A stretch of 64,000 nt of DNA, taken from NCBI GenBank assembly GCA_027563935.2, contig CM050449.1, positions 62,214,556 through 62,278,555 on the forward strand. The letters run 5' to 3'. This DNA is from Costus lasius. Its lineage: Eukaryota > Streptophyta > Magnoliopsida > Zingiberales > Costaceae. Positions 12,782 to 25,490 of the stretch are shown in pieces (positions within the stretch are counted from its first letter, which is position 1; each line of letters starts with the position of its first letter). Both the position numbers and the translations under genes were made by a program. The notes beneath the pieces are model-generated. The model searched no databases, was not told where the DNA came from, and saw only the letters and a list, made by a program, of their open reading frames with translations.

Positions 12782-14677
12782 GGGTAGTTCTTCAGGAGTA
12801 AGCTCATTATACTGTTCTAAGAGGGCTTCTACTTCAGGGGGTGGTTTGCTCTCTTCCTCTTGGTTGACTTCCTTCAGGACTAAGGTGTATAAAGGTTGAT
12901 CAGGTCTATAATCCTTAGGTCTCAAGAGCTGAAGGGTTGGTTGTATGGTTTTGGTCTCTTCTATGTTTCCCTTATTGGTTGAGACTTTAAGCTCTCTAGG
13001 CATAGATGGTTTAAGTTTGATCTTTTGACCTGAGTGACTAAAGACATAGGTGTTAGTCCGACCGTAGTGGACTACATCCATGTCATATAGCCATGGTCTG
13101 CCTAGGAGGACTTGAGCGACATCCATGGTGATGATGTCACACCAAATTTGTCCATCATAGGTACCAAACTGTAAAGGCACTAGACTCCTATGGGTTACTG
13201 GCACACTAGACTGGTTGACCCAAGAGATGTTATAAGGGGTTGGGTGAGCTTCCATCTTAAGCTTAAACTTGGTGACTGCAGAGTGGGAGACAGCGTTGAG
13301 ACTACTACCCCCATCTATCACTACTTTGCACATGTTTCCATTGCATTTCGTGTAAGTATGGAAGATACTAGTTCTTCGCCAATCATCCGTGGGTGAGGGT
13401 TTGATCAGGGTACACCTAACAACTCCTAAGGTGTTTTGGGTAGGTTCCTCACTACTATCATACTCATTGTCTTCTAGGATTTGGCAGTCAGAATCTGGGT
13501 CATTAATATCTTCAAGTCTAGGGGTTTGGTTTTCCTCACCTAGGTATAAGACTCGTTTGGGACAGTCTTTCATATAGTGTCCATATTGTTGACACCCATG
13601 GCATTTGACTCTAGATGCGTCAGGATAACTAGAGGGCTTGGGTTTAGAAGTACTAGAGCTTTGAGGTTGAGTTGGTTTAGGAGAGCTTTGAGGTTGGGTT
13701 GGTCTAGGACTTGGTCTAGAGGCACTAAACTCTTTCCTATAGGCAACCTTAAGTTCTTGTTCAATTTCCTTGGCTCTAAGATGGGCAACTTCTATGGAGT
13801 CTATCTGGTAGTAGGTAAGGCCCTTTCTAATCTCAGATCGGAGACCATTTTTGTACCTGCTAAGGGTAAATAGAGGGTTTTCTCCTGGGTTTCCCCTAAG
13901 GAGGAATTCCTCAAAGCTAGCAGTGTATTGGTCAACGGTCATTGATCCTTGGGTTAAGCTAGAGGCTTGGTCAAACAACTTACTCTGAAAGTATGAAGGG
14001 ACATATTTCAGTTTAAGTTGTTGGCGCATTTCTAGCCAAGTTTCTATGGGAGGTAGGTTGAGCCTTTCTTGGTTGTTCTCTATATTGGTCCAATACAACC
14101 TGGCATTTCCCTCAAGAAGACACTTTGCAAGTCGAACCTTGCTGTGCTCAGGGATCATGCTCCACTCAAAATATTGTTCGAGCTTGGTTGTCCAATCCAA
14201 GAAGTCTCGGGGTTCTAAAGAGCCATTGAAGGTTGGGGGATTGAGTTTGATAGCGCGGTGCACTTCATCCTCCCTAAACCTGGGTTGAGGTGGGGTTTGA
14301 ATGGGAGGTCCATTCCACATAGTTGGTTGGTGTGCATGGTTAGGATTGGGGTATCCATTCCATGTTGGTTGGGTTTGGGTCCCTACATGGTGTGGATTAG
14401 GGTATCCATTCCACATAGGTTGGGTGCCTGCACGGGTTGGGGTTTGATGCCCGTTCCACGCAGGTGGTTGTTGAGTGTCCACATGTTGAGGACTAGGTGG
14501 TTCACTAGCATGATTAGAAGACCTTTCCCTAAAGTCATGGAACTCAGTGGTGAGTTGGTTAAGGCTTCGGGTAAGGGTCCCTATTTGCTCAGTTAAGAAT
14601 TCAAACTTCTCATTCATGGCCGTATGGTCCATGGTGGGATTTTGTTCTTGTTGTTGTGTTTTAGACCGAGTTTGCAT
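12777..14677 (-). CDS. Element 1 gag and protease region (5' part, cut by T1)
   Basis: The frame runs from Met at 14677 (MQTRSK, comparable to MVTTRSQ in element 2). An upstream Met at 14752 is in frame but adds a hydrophobic stretch lying in the leader, so I prefer 14677. Seen in order: a Gln/Asn/Pro-rich N-terminal region with repeated WNG(Y/H)-type motifs, a retrotransposon gag core, a CX2CX4HX4C zinc knuckle (CHGC...GHYMKDC), and a protease-like segment with DGGSSLN and LLGRPWLYD. The frame then enters T1 LTR sequence and stops at 12734. Gag packages element RNA. No stop lies within the element 1 portion, so the copy was open here before T1 landed. Confidence 0.88.
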
Positions 14678-14820
14678 GGGTGTTTTGAAAACTATAGTTT
14701 TGAAAAATAAGGCAAAGTGATAGATAAATAGGTAGTCAAATTCTTTCAACAACCTAAATCCAAAGATCGCTTAGAAGTAGAAAATAAGTTTGAGGCTTAA
14801 AATTCTAGTCTAAGAACCAA

Positions 14821-14832
14821 GCTCTGATACCA
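14821..14832 (-). promoter_or_regulatory. Element 1 primer-binding site (initiator Met tRNA)
   Basis: The minus strand reads TGGTATCAGAGC, a full 12-base match to the usual initiator Met tRNA primer site, 3 bp inside the LTR that starts at 14836. Confidence 0.9.
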
Positions 14833-14835
14833 AGC

Positions 14836-16345
14836 TGATGTAGGACAGGGAACTAGAACATTCAAACAACGCCTTTTGAAAATGATTTTGATAGCTAGCT
14901 TAATAATAAGAAAACCGAAGTTACACTAACGAGGTTTGAAAACTAATTTTTTTGTATTTTAGAATATATAGGAAAACCGAGAACAATTAGAACAGTAAAA
15001 AAACCTAGAAAGCAGTAAATGCAAGAATTAAACTTACAGTGCAGCCCTTGAGAATTGAAGGGCTGTGCTTCCCGATCTTCACCGGTCCAACTCTGATGGA
15101 AGGTGTAGGGTGGAGCTTACAAGCAAACACAGAAGATCCGTACAAGCCACGGATTTTAATACAGGAATAAATCAAGGGGCGAGGTTAAGCCTCACAAATT
15201 CCCTTGCTAATCCTAAACAACTAAAGAGAGGGGGAGAAGGAGAAAGGGGAGGGGGAATGCCCCTCTTAGGCCACTCCAAGCGCAACCTATAAGTTATATA
15301 AACAAATATGAGTGTAGAGAAGAGTTCTTAGAATCACAATAAGAGGTGTAAAGAAGAAGACTTATCCGAAGGGTGAGAACTCCTTGAGGCCGAGGGTGCT
15401 CTTCTTCTTGCTCCAAACCGAGAGTGAAGAAGTACTCCTTGAAGTGGCGCACACACACAAAGAAGAAGGCTTCTTAGGGTTTCGGTGGAGAACTAGAAGA
15501 AGGTGAAAGGCTCGGCTAAAGGGGAACTTATCACTAACACAATTAATTAAGCTAGGCAACTAATAGACAATATATTTCATCAAGAGGTAATCGAATACAA
15601 GGGGGAAGACTATGCTTTTATAGGCGAGATGGAGCTAGGGCAGGATAGTCATTTGCTTCCATGCGCCTTCTACAAAGATGGATGGAATTTGAAATTCAAA
15701 ATCATCATGAGGAGGTGGGCGCAAATCCTCTTTAAGAGATTCCTTCTATGGATGATCTTCTCTTGGCAATTCATTAAATGGGCGATGAGAGGGTCTTCAT
15801 AATGTTTGTTGGCGCATGGATAAGGATTTCAAATTTCGAATCCTTTCCATGAGAGCTTGGGCGGCAACAAGAGATGGCAACTCAACATAAATGTCTTCAT
15901 AATTGCTCTCCTTTGATTGTGGATCTTGATGGATATTCCCTTTGATTGTGGATCTTGATGGATGAGGGAATTGAATGCATTTCTTGATTGGAGTAGAGGT
16001 TGGCGCATATCATGATGAGGTGGCTGATTTGATCTCTTGAATATGCGCCCAACAAGGATGGCAAGTGAGTCATATCATGGCTTTGAAGTGAACTTGGACT
16101 TTGAAGTCTTCCTTCCTTTTCTGGAGCTGAACTTGGTGAGTGGACCTTGAGTGATGATGAGCTGGAGCTTGAGCTGCTTCTTACTGGAGTGACCTGCCAA
16201 ATGGAGCCTACAGTATGCATGCACTACTCTATCATGATGCAAGAGTACAATAAGTTTCATGAATTACAATGCACTACCTACTACAAGTGGACTTACCATA
16301 TTTGACTACATGATGCATGATGTTATTGAAAGCAACTTAACCTAA
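14836..16345 (-). repeat. Element 1 5' LTR (right end approximate)
   Basis: Begins TGATGTAGGAC just outside the primer-binding site. Its start resembles TGATGTAGCAAC of element 2, and the implied length of about 1.5 kb fits that family (1536-1538 bp). The partner LTR lies outside the window, so the right end cannot be fixed; I place it near 16345, before gag-like sequence of element 3. It contains a direct duplication of about 28 bp at 15910-15960 (ctttgattgtggatcttgat repeated). No gene is supported in it. Confidence 0.65.
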
Positions 16346-16346
16346 A

Positions 16347-17743
16347 ATGCAATGTAAGAGAGAGGGGACTCTAAGGGAACCCATATCGATTAGGTACCCT
16401 ACGAGTCCGAGCAGATCTCCTCAGAGCAGGGCTACTGCCTCCATCAACCCCACACTTGCGATTGTGAGGTGCACCCTTGTGCAAACCCCGCCCTCCGAGG
16501 ATTGGAGACGCACGAGCATATTCACAACTTACATCAAGTGCAATGGGCACTCATGTAAGATTGTCATTGATGGGGGAAGTAGTTTGAATGTGGTCTCCTG
16601 GACGGCGATTACTCGCTTCGATCTTCCCCTAGAGCCCCACCCCAAGCCCTACTCGATCGTGTGGGTTGACGCGTCAAGCCTCCCGGTTACCCGTCGTTGC
16701 CAAGTTCCCATTGCATTTGGGGACTATCGTGAGAAGGTGTGGTGTGACGTGGCAGCGATGGATGTCGCCCACATCCTTTTAGGACACCCCTGGCTCTATG
16801 ATAGAGATGTGGTTCACTATGGCCGGTCGAACATATATGTGTTTGACCACGGTGACCAAAAGATCCATTTGATCCCAACCCCACCCAAGGAATTGCACGC
16901 GTCCACATCCAAGGGCGTGATCGTTCCCCCCACCGTTGCCCCGCCAACACCCACTATTGTGTCCCTTATGCGCATGTCCACACTCATGCACGAGGCCACG
17001 GAATCCAAAGTCATCTACACCTTGATGTTGCGCGAGTCCCTACTGTTGTCCCCTGCATTAGACATCAATAGGATCACCATCAAGTATTAGTTCCCTATAC
17101 CTAGACTTGATGATATGCTGGACTTAGCTTCTGGGGCATCCTGGTTCTCTAAGCTGGACCTTCGCAGTGGATACGACCAAGTCCACATCCGGGAAGGTGA
17201 TGAGTGGAAAATCGCGTTCAAGACTAAGGATGGTCTTTACGAATGGCTCGTCATGCCATTCGGGTTGTCCAACGCCCCATCCACTTTCATGCGGCTCATG
17301 ACCTAAGTTCTCAAGCCCTACATGGGCAAATTCCTGGTCATCTATTTCGACGACATCTTAATTTTCAGTCGGACCTAAGAAGAACACCTAGAGCATCTTC
17401 GCTCCACGTTTGACCACCTGTGCAAGGAGCACCTCTTCTTTAACACGAAGAAGTGCTCCTTCATGACCAACTGCGTCCAATTCCTAAGCTACATTGTGTC
17501 CGATGAGGGTCTTTCTATTGACCTAGCCAAGGTCAAGGCCATCCGGTATTGGCCCGAACCCCGCACCATGTCTGAGGTCCGCAGCTTTTTGGGCCTTACG
17601 GGCTTTTACCGCCGCTTCATTCAGGGCTTCAGCATGATTGCAACCCCGCTGACCCAACGTTTGTCCAAAGAGGACTTTGAGTGGACCCCTGCCACACAAC
17701 GTGCCTTTGATGCCCTTAAGGACGCCATAACCACAGCCCCCGT
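16347..17743 (+). pseudogene. Element 3 gag end, protease and RT (broken)
   Basis: The first well-aligned part starts near 16460 and matches element 2 gag-protease (CNGHSCKIVIDGGSS, LLGHPWLYDRDVV). At about 17050-17070 the sequence jumps from the protease linker to the end of RT finger motif 2 (INRITIKY), so roughly 90 codons present in element 2 are deleted. In-frame stops follow at 17088-17090, 17304-17306 and near 17377. RT motifs [11 protein letters not shown] and [16 protein letters not shown] are clear, as is YFDDILIFS. The final codons before 17743 are RNase H linker, interrupted by element 2 and resuming at 25689. Non-functional. Confidence 0.85.
17739..17743. repeat. Target-site duplication of element 2, left copy (CCCGT)
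   Basis: CCCGT here and at 25684-25688 flank element 2. The element 3 frame reads correctly when only one copy is counted. Confidence 0.93.
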
Positions 17744-19279
17744 TGATGTAGCAACTAATTGGTGTGGAGGTCCTTAAGCTGTACTCTGGGGTTTTACACA
17801 ATGCTCAATAAAACGGGAGAGGGTCGTGAGATGAGGGAAGAGAAAACGCGTCGGAAAGGTGCAGGGAAGCCGGTAGAAAACACGACAAAGATAGCGACGA
17901 GTTCGATTAGGGCAACATGAATGCGAATGAAGAGAACGGCACCCAACTAAATAATACAGCGCACTAACCTCGTAGCAAATTTAGCGAATTCTTGCAGCTC
18001 TCTTAGCGCGTTTTAAGCTTAGCCTGCGTTGGGGGATTGCGGTTGTGAGGGGTTCAGCTTGCGCGCCTACGCAGCTAAAATAAACCAAGACAAGAGATGC
18101 CACGTCTCCGATGGACGGACAGCCGTGGGTGAAGGAGAAAGGAGAAAATCGCAGCAAAGAAACGTGCAAGAGAATGACAAACAGGCGAACTACCCACCAG
18201 AAAGGTAGGATTTACTTCAAACCGAAAGCAGAACAACTTGGAATTGAAGAGACGTCTTTGACCCGAACACGACGAAGGCAAGACTCCGGCTTGTCTTCAC
18301 AACCGCTGGCGACTCTAAGCTCACTAGGAGATCTCTCAAACACCAAAGAGAACTACTCAACACTTAGCCCTACCTCCTCTTTTATAGAGTAAGAGGGGAG
18401 GGAACAAACAAAATACACAAGGGACACTCTACTTTAACCACCTACCAACTCTTGCAGGCCACAAATGTGGTCAAGCTGCAACTACAAGACGAAAATTAAC
18501 AAACTAGTACCTAATATTCTTTGAAGCTGGTAGCACGATCCTGCATCTTCGTATGGGGGCGGTTTAGACACGCTCCAAGCATATGGCGACAAAACAGCAG
18601 AACTTCGATGTTGTGGGCTGGGTTACCACCGTCGCGGCTCGGTCTTGGGCCATGTTGCTAATCAGATTACGCGGCCCACTTGGAGTTGGATATTCAGGGG
18701 GTTGACTCGTAGTGCCCTTGGGCTGCGCCCCTTCGGTATGGATGGAAAGAGGGCTAATGACGCCCAAGAAACGGTCCGGGGGCTTACTTTGGCGTTGGGA
18801 TCGCCGGACTTCCACCTTGTTGGGCTCCTTTGGGTCGTCATGGGGTGGAGCAACATGGTAGGGAGGGCGGTGCACATCGAAGTGGGGTCGTCGGGGCTGC
18901 AACACATATCCAGGAGCAGACACGGCCTGGCCCGTGATCAGGAGCACGACCGTGATGGGAGTTGCTGAAATCCACAGAACCAGGCACGGCTTGCCCGTGA
19001 TTAGGAGCACGGCCGTGATGGGAGTTGCTGAAATCCACAAAACCGGGCATGGCTTTCCCATGATTAGGAGCACGCCCGTGTTCGGCGTTCGCGTCTTCAG
19101 GTGACCGTGTCACGGCCGTGACGGGGTGCACGGCCTGGCCGTGTCAGGGTTTGGGGAGCTCTGACTGAGGTGAAAATTCTGGGGAAAATTCCTGGGGTCC
19201 TGGAGAGTCTCCCCAAGTGTCTTTTGGAGGGATTGGGCCGCCCTCAAGTGTGTTCATGGGCCCGTTTGCTCCTGCATCA
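17744..19279 (-). repeat. Element 2 3' LTR (1536 bp)
   Basis: Starts TGATGTAGCAAC and ends CTGCATCA in plus-strand reading. Contains a TATAAAA box on the minus strand at 18380-18386 and a repeat array at 18921-19085. The pol stop codon lies inside it at 19144-19146. Confidence 0.93.
18921..19085 (-). repeat. 63-64 bp tandem repeats with CACGGCCGTG core in element 2 3' LTR
   Basis: About two and a half units begin CACGGC(C/T)TG and contain GAGCACGNCCGTGATGGGAG. The core CACGGCCGTG is a perfect palindrome. Position in the LTR corresponds to U3, where enhancer-like repeats are common. Confidence 0.75.
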
Positions 19280-22200
19280 GCTTCTGCTGTGTGATCTGAT
19301 GAGTTCTCCTTCGGAGAACTAGGAGGGAGCGGGTCGTCAGCGTCAAATGGGCCCTCCAAAGGACCGTAGAAGGGGAGGAGGTCCGCCACGTTGAAGACAG
19401 GGTGGATCCCCATGTCCTCGGGCAAGTCCAGAACGTAGGTGTTGGAGCCGATCCGCCGCATCACCGCATAAGGTCCCATGTAACGCGGCTGAAGCTTAAA
19501 ATGCGCCCTGTTGGGTAGACGCTCAGGGTGGATACGCACCCTTACCAGCTCACCTACAGAGAAATGACGTGGCCTACGATGCTCGTTGGCCTTCATTGCA
19601 TTATGAATGTTGCCCGAAAAGATATGACGCCAGACCTCATCATGCAGACTAGCAATATGCTGAGCAAAGGAATATGCATGTGGGGAGAGGTGAGACTCCA
19701 TAGGAAGGTCATGCAGGTCTATAGGTTTACGTGGTTGATGGCCCGAAACAATCTGGAAGGGGTTGAGACCCGTAGACCTATTAGAAGCACTATTGTACGT
19801 GAACTCAACCATGGGTAGGATGGAATCCCAAGACCTCGGATGGTCCCCGATGAGACAACGGAGAAGATTGCCCAAACTGCAATTAACGACCTCGGTTTGC
19901 CCATCGGTTTGGGGATGATAGGCCATGGAGAATTTCAGAGTGGTACCCAAGAGGGCCCACAGTGAGCGCCAGAAGTGGCTCACAAAACGCGTGTCATGGT
20001 CGGACACAATGGTGGAGGGAAGGCTATGGAGACGCACGATCCCTCAGACAAAAAGATGTGCGACGTGGGAAGCGTCCGCTGTGCGTGAACAAAGGATAAA
20101 ATGGGCCATCTTCGAAAACCGATCAACAACGACGTAGATCGAATCGAAGCGGGAGGTGGTCCGAGGCAACCCAAGGACAAAGTCCATGCTCAGGTCGCGC
20201 CACGAGCCGCTGGCCACTGGCAAAGGGGTGTAGAGACCCGTGTTCGAAGGGCGGGGCTTGGACAACTGACACGTACCGCAATGGCGCACAATGCACTCAA
20301 CATCCTTACGGAGGAAAGGCCAAAAGAGCCGTTCCTCTGCCATCTCAAGGGTCTTGTCGCAGCCATGATGGCCGGCGATGCCACCCGCATGAAGCTCGAG
20401 CAAAAGATGATCTCGAAGCGAAGAACGGGGAATGCACAACCGATTCCCCAAGAAGAGGTAACCCTCGCACAGTTCGTAGGGAGAGTCGGGGTCGATGGAC
20501 TCGGTCAAAGTGATGTAGATGGCACCAAAATCAGAGCAAGTGGCGTACTCTTCTTTGACATGGTCAAAGGTATTGATGCGAGTGCGCATCACGCATAAGA
20601 GAGTCCGGACATGACTTAAGGCATCTGCGATGACGTTCTCCTTACCCGCCTTGTGATTGATCACAAAGGAATACTGTTGTAGGAACTCAACCCACTTATC
20701 ATGGCGGGCGCCCAACTTCTTTTGGGCATTAAGGAAGGAGAGGGCCTGATGGTCGCTATACAACACGAACTCGCGGTGGAGGAGGTAATGCCTCCACTGT
20801 CGGAGGGACTGAATGATCGCGTAGAACTCCTTGTCGTACGTGGAGTAACGCTGTCGAACTGCATTCAGTTTTTTGCTAAAGAAGGCCACGGGATGGCCTT
20901 CTTGACTAAGGGATCCTTCGATGCCGGACCCGGAGGCATCGCACACTACCTCAAAAACTTTCAAGAAATCAGGGAGGCGCAAGACAGGAGCGGTGGTCAG
21001 GGCATCCTTAAGCGCGTCAAAAGCCCATTGAGAGGCAGGGGTCCACTCAAAGTCATCCTTAGAGAGGCGCTGGGTTAAGGGGGTGGCAATGGAGCTGAAC
21101 CCACGGATGAACCTGCGGTAAAACCCCGCAAGACCCAAGAAACTACGGACCTCAGTCACGGTGCGAAGCTCGGGCCAATGCCGGATGCCCTCAACCTTCG
21201 CAGGGTCAACGGACAGACCTTGGTCGGACACAATGTATCCAAGGAAATACACGCTGTTGGTTAGGAAGGCGCACTTCTTCGTGTTAAGGAAGAGGCATTC
21301 CTTGCGCAGTAGGTCAAAAGTGGAGCGAAGATGCTCCAAGTGTTCATCGCAGGTCTGACTAAAGATCAGAATGTCGTCGAAGTAGACGACCAAAAACTTG
21401 CCCATGTATAGCCTGAGGACCTGACTCATCAAGCGCATGAACGTAGATGGGGCATTGGACAACCCGAATGGCATGACACGCCATTCGTAAAGACCATCCT
21501 TGGTCTTAAATGCTGTCTTCCACTCATCGCCCTCACGAATGCAGACTTGGTGATATCCGCTTCGGAGGTCGAGCTTGGAAAACCACGACGTACCGGATAT
21601 CAAATCCAGCATGTCGTCAAGCTGAGGAATGGGAAACCGAAACTTGACAGTGAGCCAATTGATAGCGCGGCTATCGACACACATGCGCCACGACCCATCC
21701 TTTTTGGGTGTGAGGAGCGCGGGAACGACGCAAGGGCTGAGACTCTTGTGGATGTACCCCTTAGTGAGGAGATCATCGACCTGACGCTGTAACTCAGCGT
21801 GTTCCGCAGGGTTAAGGCGATGATGGGGCAGGTTGGGGAGGGGTGCTCCCGGGAGGAGGTCAATCGCGTGCTGAATTTCCCTTTCCAGAGGAAGGCCATG
21901 AGGCAAATCCTCGGGGCTGATATCACTAAACTCGGCAAGGAGGGCGGACACCTCAACAAGAGGTGCCAGATCAGGGCAAGGGATAGGGTCCTACACTTCG
22001 CGCACCATGAGTGCGTAGACGGTCTTGGCCGCATGAGCCTCGCGAACCAATGCGAGGGTGCACATGAGGGAGACCATGGGGGAAGGTAGAGGGGCAGGTG
22101 CCGAGGGCATAATCAGGCCCTTGGAGGTGGACGCACGAAGCTCCTTAGGCGGAGCTAGGATCAGGCGGATCTTCTGCTCATCATGGTCGAACACATAAGT

Positions 22201-24014
22201 GTTCGACCAGCCATAGTGGACTACGTCTCTATTGTACAACCACGGGCGGCCAAGGAGGACGTGGGCGACGTCCATAGTTGCAACGTCGCACAACACCTTC
22301 TCACGATAGTTCCCAAACGCAATGGGAACCTGACATTGGTGGGTGACCGGAAGGCTCGTGGTATCGACCCAGGCCATAGAGTAAGGTCTCGGGTGGGGTT
22401 CCAGGGGAAGGCTGAAATGCATGACCGCGGTTCGAGAGACCACGTTCAGGCTACTACCACCATCAATGATGATTTTACACGAGTGCCCATTGCACTTAAT
22501 GTAAGTCATGAAAATGCCCGAGCGCCTCCAATCCTCGGTAGGCGCGGGCTGCACAAGGTTGCAACGGACGACAAGTGTGGACGGACCCGACTCCTCGCCG
22601 CTAGTGTAACACTCCACCTCAACATCGTGCTCAGCGGGGGTTATGGTGGAGACGCGAGCCGAACCTGTGTCGGCTCGAGCGGGCTTCTTGGGACATTCAC
22701 GCGACATGTGACCCAGCTGCAAACAGTTGTAGCAAGTAATATGGCCAGAGGCTCCGACCGCTGGGGCCTTGCCCTTCTCCTCCCAAGTGGGCCGAGAAGT
22801 CAAAGCCTCAGGGGGTGGGCGTCTAAGGGGCTGAAGGGCCGGGGGTGCGGGTCGTGGGTCCAGACGAGGCTCCAGACGCTCAAGTCGCAGGTGCGGTTGC
22901 GGGGGACCGCCCGCATGAGGATGCCTATGGGGGCCAAGGTCATTGCGCCTTGCAGCGACGCGAAGGTCTTGCTCGATGTCTCGAGCGCGCTGAAAAGTCT
23001 GGTCAAGGGTCTCCGATCCATAAGTGGGTAAGGCTCGGCGGATATCCGCACGGAGCCCATTCTTGAATTTCGATAAAACTAACTCGTGGTCCTCCTGTAA
23101 ATTGCAACGGAGTTGCAACGTCTCGACGGTGAGTCGGTACTCCTCGACAGTACCTAACCCTTGGTGTAGGCTACTATACCGATCAAGAAGGCGCTGCCTA
23201 TATGAAGGGGGTACATAACGCTCGCGGAGGCGATACCGCATCTCCTTCCACTCAGTGATCGGGGAAAGAGCCTGCTACGCGTTTTGGCGCTCCACGTTTT
23301 CCCAATGTAAACATGCAGGCCCCTCAAGTAAGGTGCGCACATACCGAACCCGGGAGTGCGGAGGACAATCGCTAAGATCAAAATACGCGTCAACGGATGC
23401 GACCCAATCTAAGAACTGTGTGGGGTCAAGACCACCTGTGAATGGTGCAGGGGTGTTACGAATGAAACGACGAAAATCATTGTCCACCCGAGGGCGCTCA
23501 ACGCGGGTATGGGCTGGGGTTCGAGGTGCGGCCCATGCGTGTCCAAAACGGCCATCGGGCTGGGGCCCTTGTGCGGCCCAAACATCATCCTCATCGAGGG
23601 GATCATCACTGTAACTCGGGTTCCTAGGGACCTCATGAGGTCGCAAGTGACCCCATTCATCCTCGTGGATGCGCCGCCTTGTGGGCGCAGCCATCGGGGG
23701 CAACTCTCTAGTGGGGCTGGGTTCGCAGACACCGGAGGGTTAACCGAGTTCGGGCAACCATGCTCCGTGGACCCGGGTTGACCTATAAGGTCTTGGATCC
23801 CAGCCAAAATCTGCTGGGCCATGGCATGTGTGCTTGCTTGTTGAGCGTCCACTTGCGCGGACAGCGCATCAAGCTTCAGATCGATTCGCGCCTCAAGCGC
23901 AACCATAGACTCTAACCGGGTGTTAGCCCCTTCCGAAGGCTGAACCGACTCTTGGGTTTCGGGGATGGTTTCTGGGTATTGAGATGACATAATTTGTGAC
24001 CGCGTAGTCACCAT
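19144..24014 (-). pseudogene. Element 2 gag-pol (one frameshift, three stops)
   Basis: Starts at Met 24014 (MVTTRSQ). Gag lies at about 22750-24000 with a zinc knuckle CYNC...GHMSREC near 22690-22735. Then come protease (IDGGSSLN, LLGRPWLYN), RT (20900-21880, YFDDILIFS), RNase H (EVVCDASGSG, SDHQALSF), integrase (HH at about 20390, [25 protein letters not shown]) and a C-terminal tail (DLPEDMG, NVADLLPFYG). Lesions: a frameshift between about 23690 and 23720 in gag, and stops at 23275-23277, 21991-21993 and 20044-20046; the last replaces a Trp in integrase. Apart from the frameshift the pieces stay in one frame, so this was once a single gag-pol reading frame. It ends at 19144 inside the LTR. 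Confidence 0.9.
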
Positions 24015-24129
24015 GCACAAACAAGGGGGAGACGACTAAGGTAAAATGCTGAAAACACCAAACGGATGCAGAAATATGCAATGCGATGCAGAGGGATCGT
24101 GCGAACGATAAGAATCGAACGTGCAACTT

Positions 24130-24141
24130 CCTCTGATACTA
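24130..24141 (-). promoter_or_regulatory. Element 2 primer-binding site (one mismatch)
   Basis: The minus strand reads TAGTATCAGAGG, differing from the initiator Met site of the neighbouring elements by a G-to-A change at position 2. It lies 4 bp inside the 5' LTR. Confidence 0.8.
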
Positions 24142-24783
24142 GAATTGATGTAGCAACTAATAGGTGTGGAGGTCCTTAAGCCGTACTCTGGGGTTTTACA
24201 CAATGCTCGATAAAACAGGAGAGGGTCGTGAGACGAGGGAAGAGAAAATGCGTCGAAAAGGTGTAGGGAAGCCAGTAGAAAACACGACGAAGATAGCGAC
24301 GAGTTCGATTAGGGCAACACGAATGCGAATGAAGAGAATGGCACCCAACTAAATAATACAGCACAATAACCTCGTAGAAAATTTAGCGAATTCCTGCAGC
24401 TCTCTTAGCGTGTTTTAAGCTTAGCCTGCGTTGGGGGATTGCGGTTGTGCGGGGTTCAGCTTGCGCGCCTACGCAGCTGAAACAAACCAAGACAAGAGAT
24501 GCCACGTCTCCGATGGACGGACAGCCATGGGTGAAGGACAAAGGAGAAAATCGCAGCAAAGAAACGTGCAAGAGAATGACAAATAGGCAAACCTGACCCA
24601 CCAGAAAGGTGGGATTTACTTCAAACCGAAAGCGGAATAACTTGGAATCGAAGAGACGTCTTCGACCCGAACACGACGAAGGCAAGACTCCGGCTTGTCT
24701 TCACAACCGCTGGCGACTCTAAGCTCACTAGGAGATCTCTCAAACACCAAAGAGAACTACTCAACACTTAGCCCTACCTCCTC

Positions 24784-24790
24784 TTTTATA
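24784..24790 (-). promoter_or_regulatory. TATA box of element 2 5' LTR
   Basis: TATAAAA on the minus strand, conserved at 18380-18386 in the partner LTR and as TATAAAAG at 38818-38825 in the related LTR of element 3. Confidence 0.5.
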
Positions 24791-25325
24791 GAGTAAGAGG
24801 GGAGGGAACAAACAAAATACACAAGGGACACTCTACTTTAACCACCTACCAACTCTTGCAAGCCACAAATGTGGTCAAGCTGCAACTACAAGATGAAAAT
24901 TAACAAACTAGTACCTAATATTCTTTGAAGCTGGTAGCACAATCCTGCATCTTCGTACGGGGGCGGTTTAGATGCGCTCCGAGCATATGGCGACAAAACA
25001 ACAGAACTTCGATGTTGTGGGCTGGGTTACCACCGTCGCGGCTCGGTCTTGGGCTGTGTTGCTAATCAGATTACGCGGCCCACTTGGAGTTGGATCTTCA
25101 GGGGGTTGACTCATAGTGCCTTTGGGCTGCGCCCCTTCGGTATGGATGGAAAGAGGGCTAATGACACCCAAGAAACGGTCCGGGGGTTTACTTTGGCGTT
25201 GGGATCACCGGACTTCCACCTTGTTGGGCTCCTTTGGGTCATCGTGGGGTGGAGCAACATGGTAGGGAGGGCGGTGCACATCGAAGTGGGGTCGTCAGGG
25301 CTGCAACACATCTCCAGGGGCGGAC

Positions 25326-25490
25326 ACGGCCTGGCAGTGATGGCGAGCACGGCCGTGTTTGGAGTGGGCGAAGTCCACATAGCCGGGCACAGCTTGCCCA
25401 TGAACAGGAGCACGGCCGTGATGGGAGCTGCTAAAATCCACATAACCGGGGCACGGCTTGCCCGTGATCAAGAGCACGCCCGTGTTCGGC
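25326..25490 (-). repeat. 63-64 bp tandem repeats in element 2 5' LTR
   Basis: Three units, each starting near CAC(G/A)GC(C/T)TG with a central GAGCACGGCCGTG or GAGCACGCCCGTG. The first unit is diverged (GGAGTGGGCGAAGTCC) compared with the other LTR, suggesting turnover by unequal exchange or conversion. Confidence 0.7.

Larger units (their letters stand above)
1408..16345 (-). mobile_element. Ty3/gypsy element 1 (CRM/Reina/Galadriel-like chromovirus), interrupted by T1
   Basis: A minus-strand element with its 5' LTR on the right (14836 to about 16345), then a primer-binding site, gag and the start of pol (12777-14677). A 10-kb insertion (T1) follows, then the rest of RT and RNase H (1408-2768). 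The pol frame reads through the T1 target duplication, so T1 split a coding region that was open up to this point. Integrase and the 3' LTR are absent: the element is cut at 1407 by a copia LTR and the rest would lie left of the window. Clade is inferred from the gag-protease style (DGGSSLN, LLGRPWLYD) and the RT block (LTPKKDGSW), and is not settled. The right border with element 3 is uncertain by some tens of bases. Confidence 0.75.
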
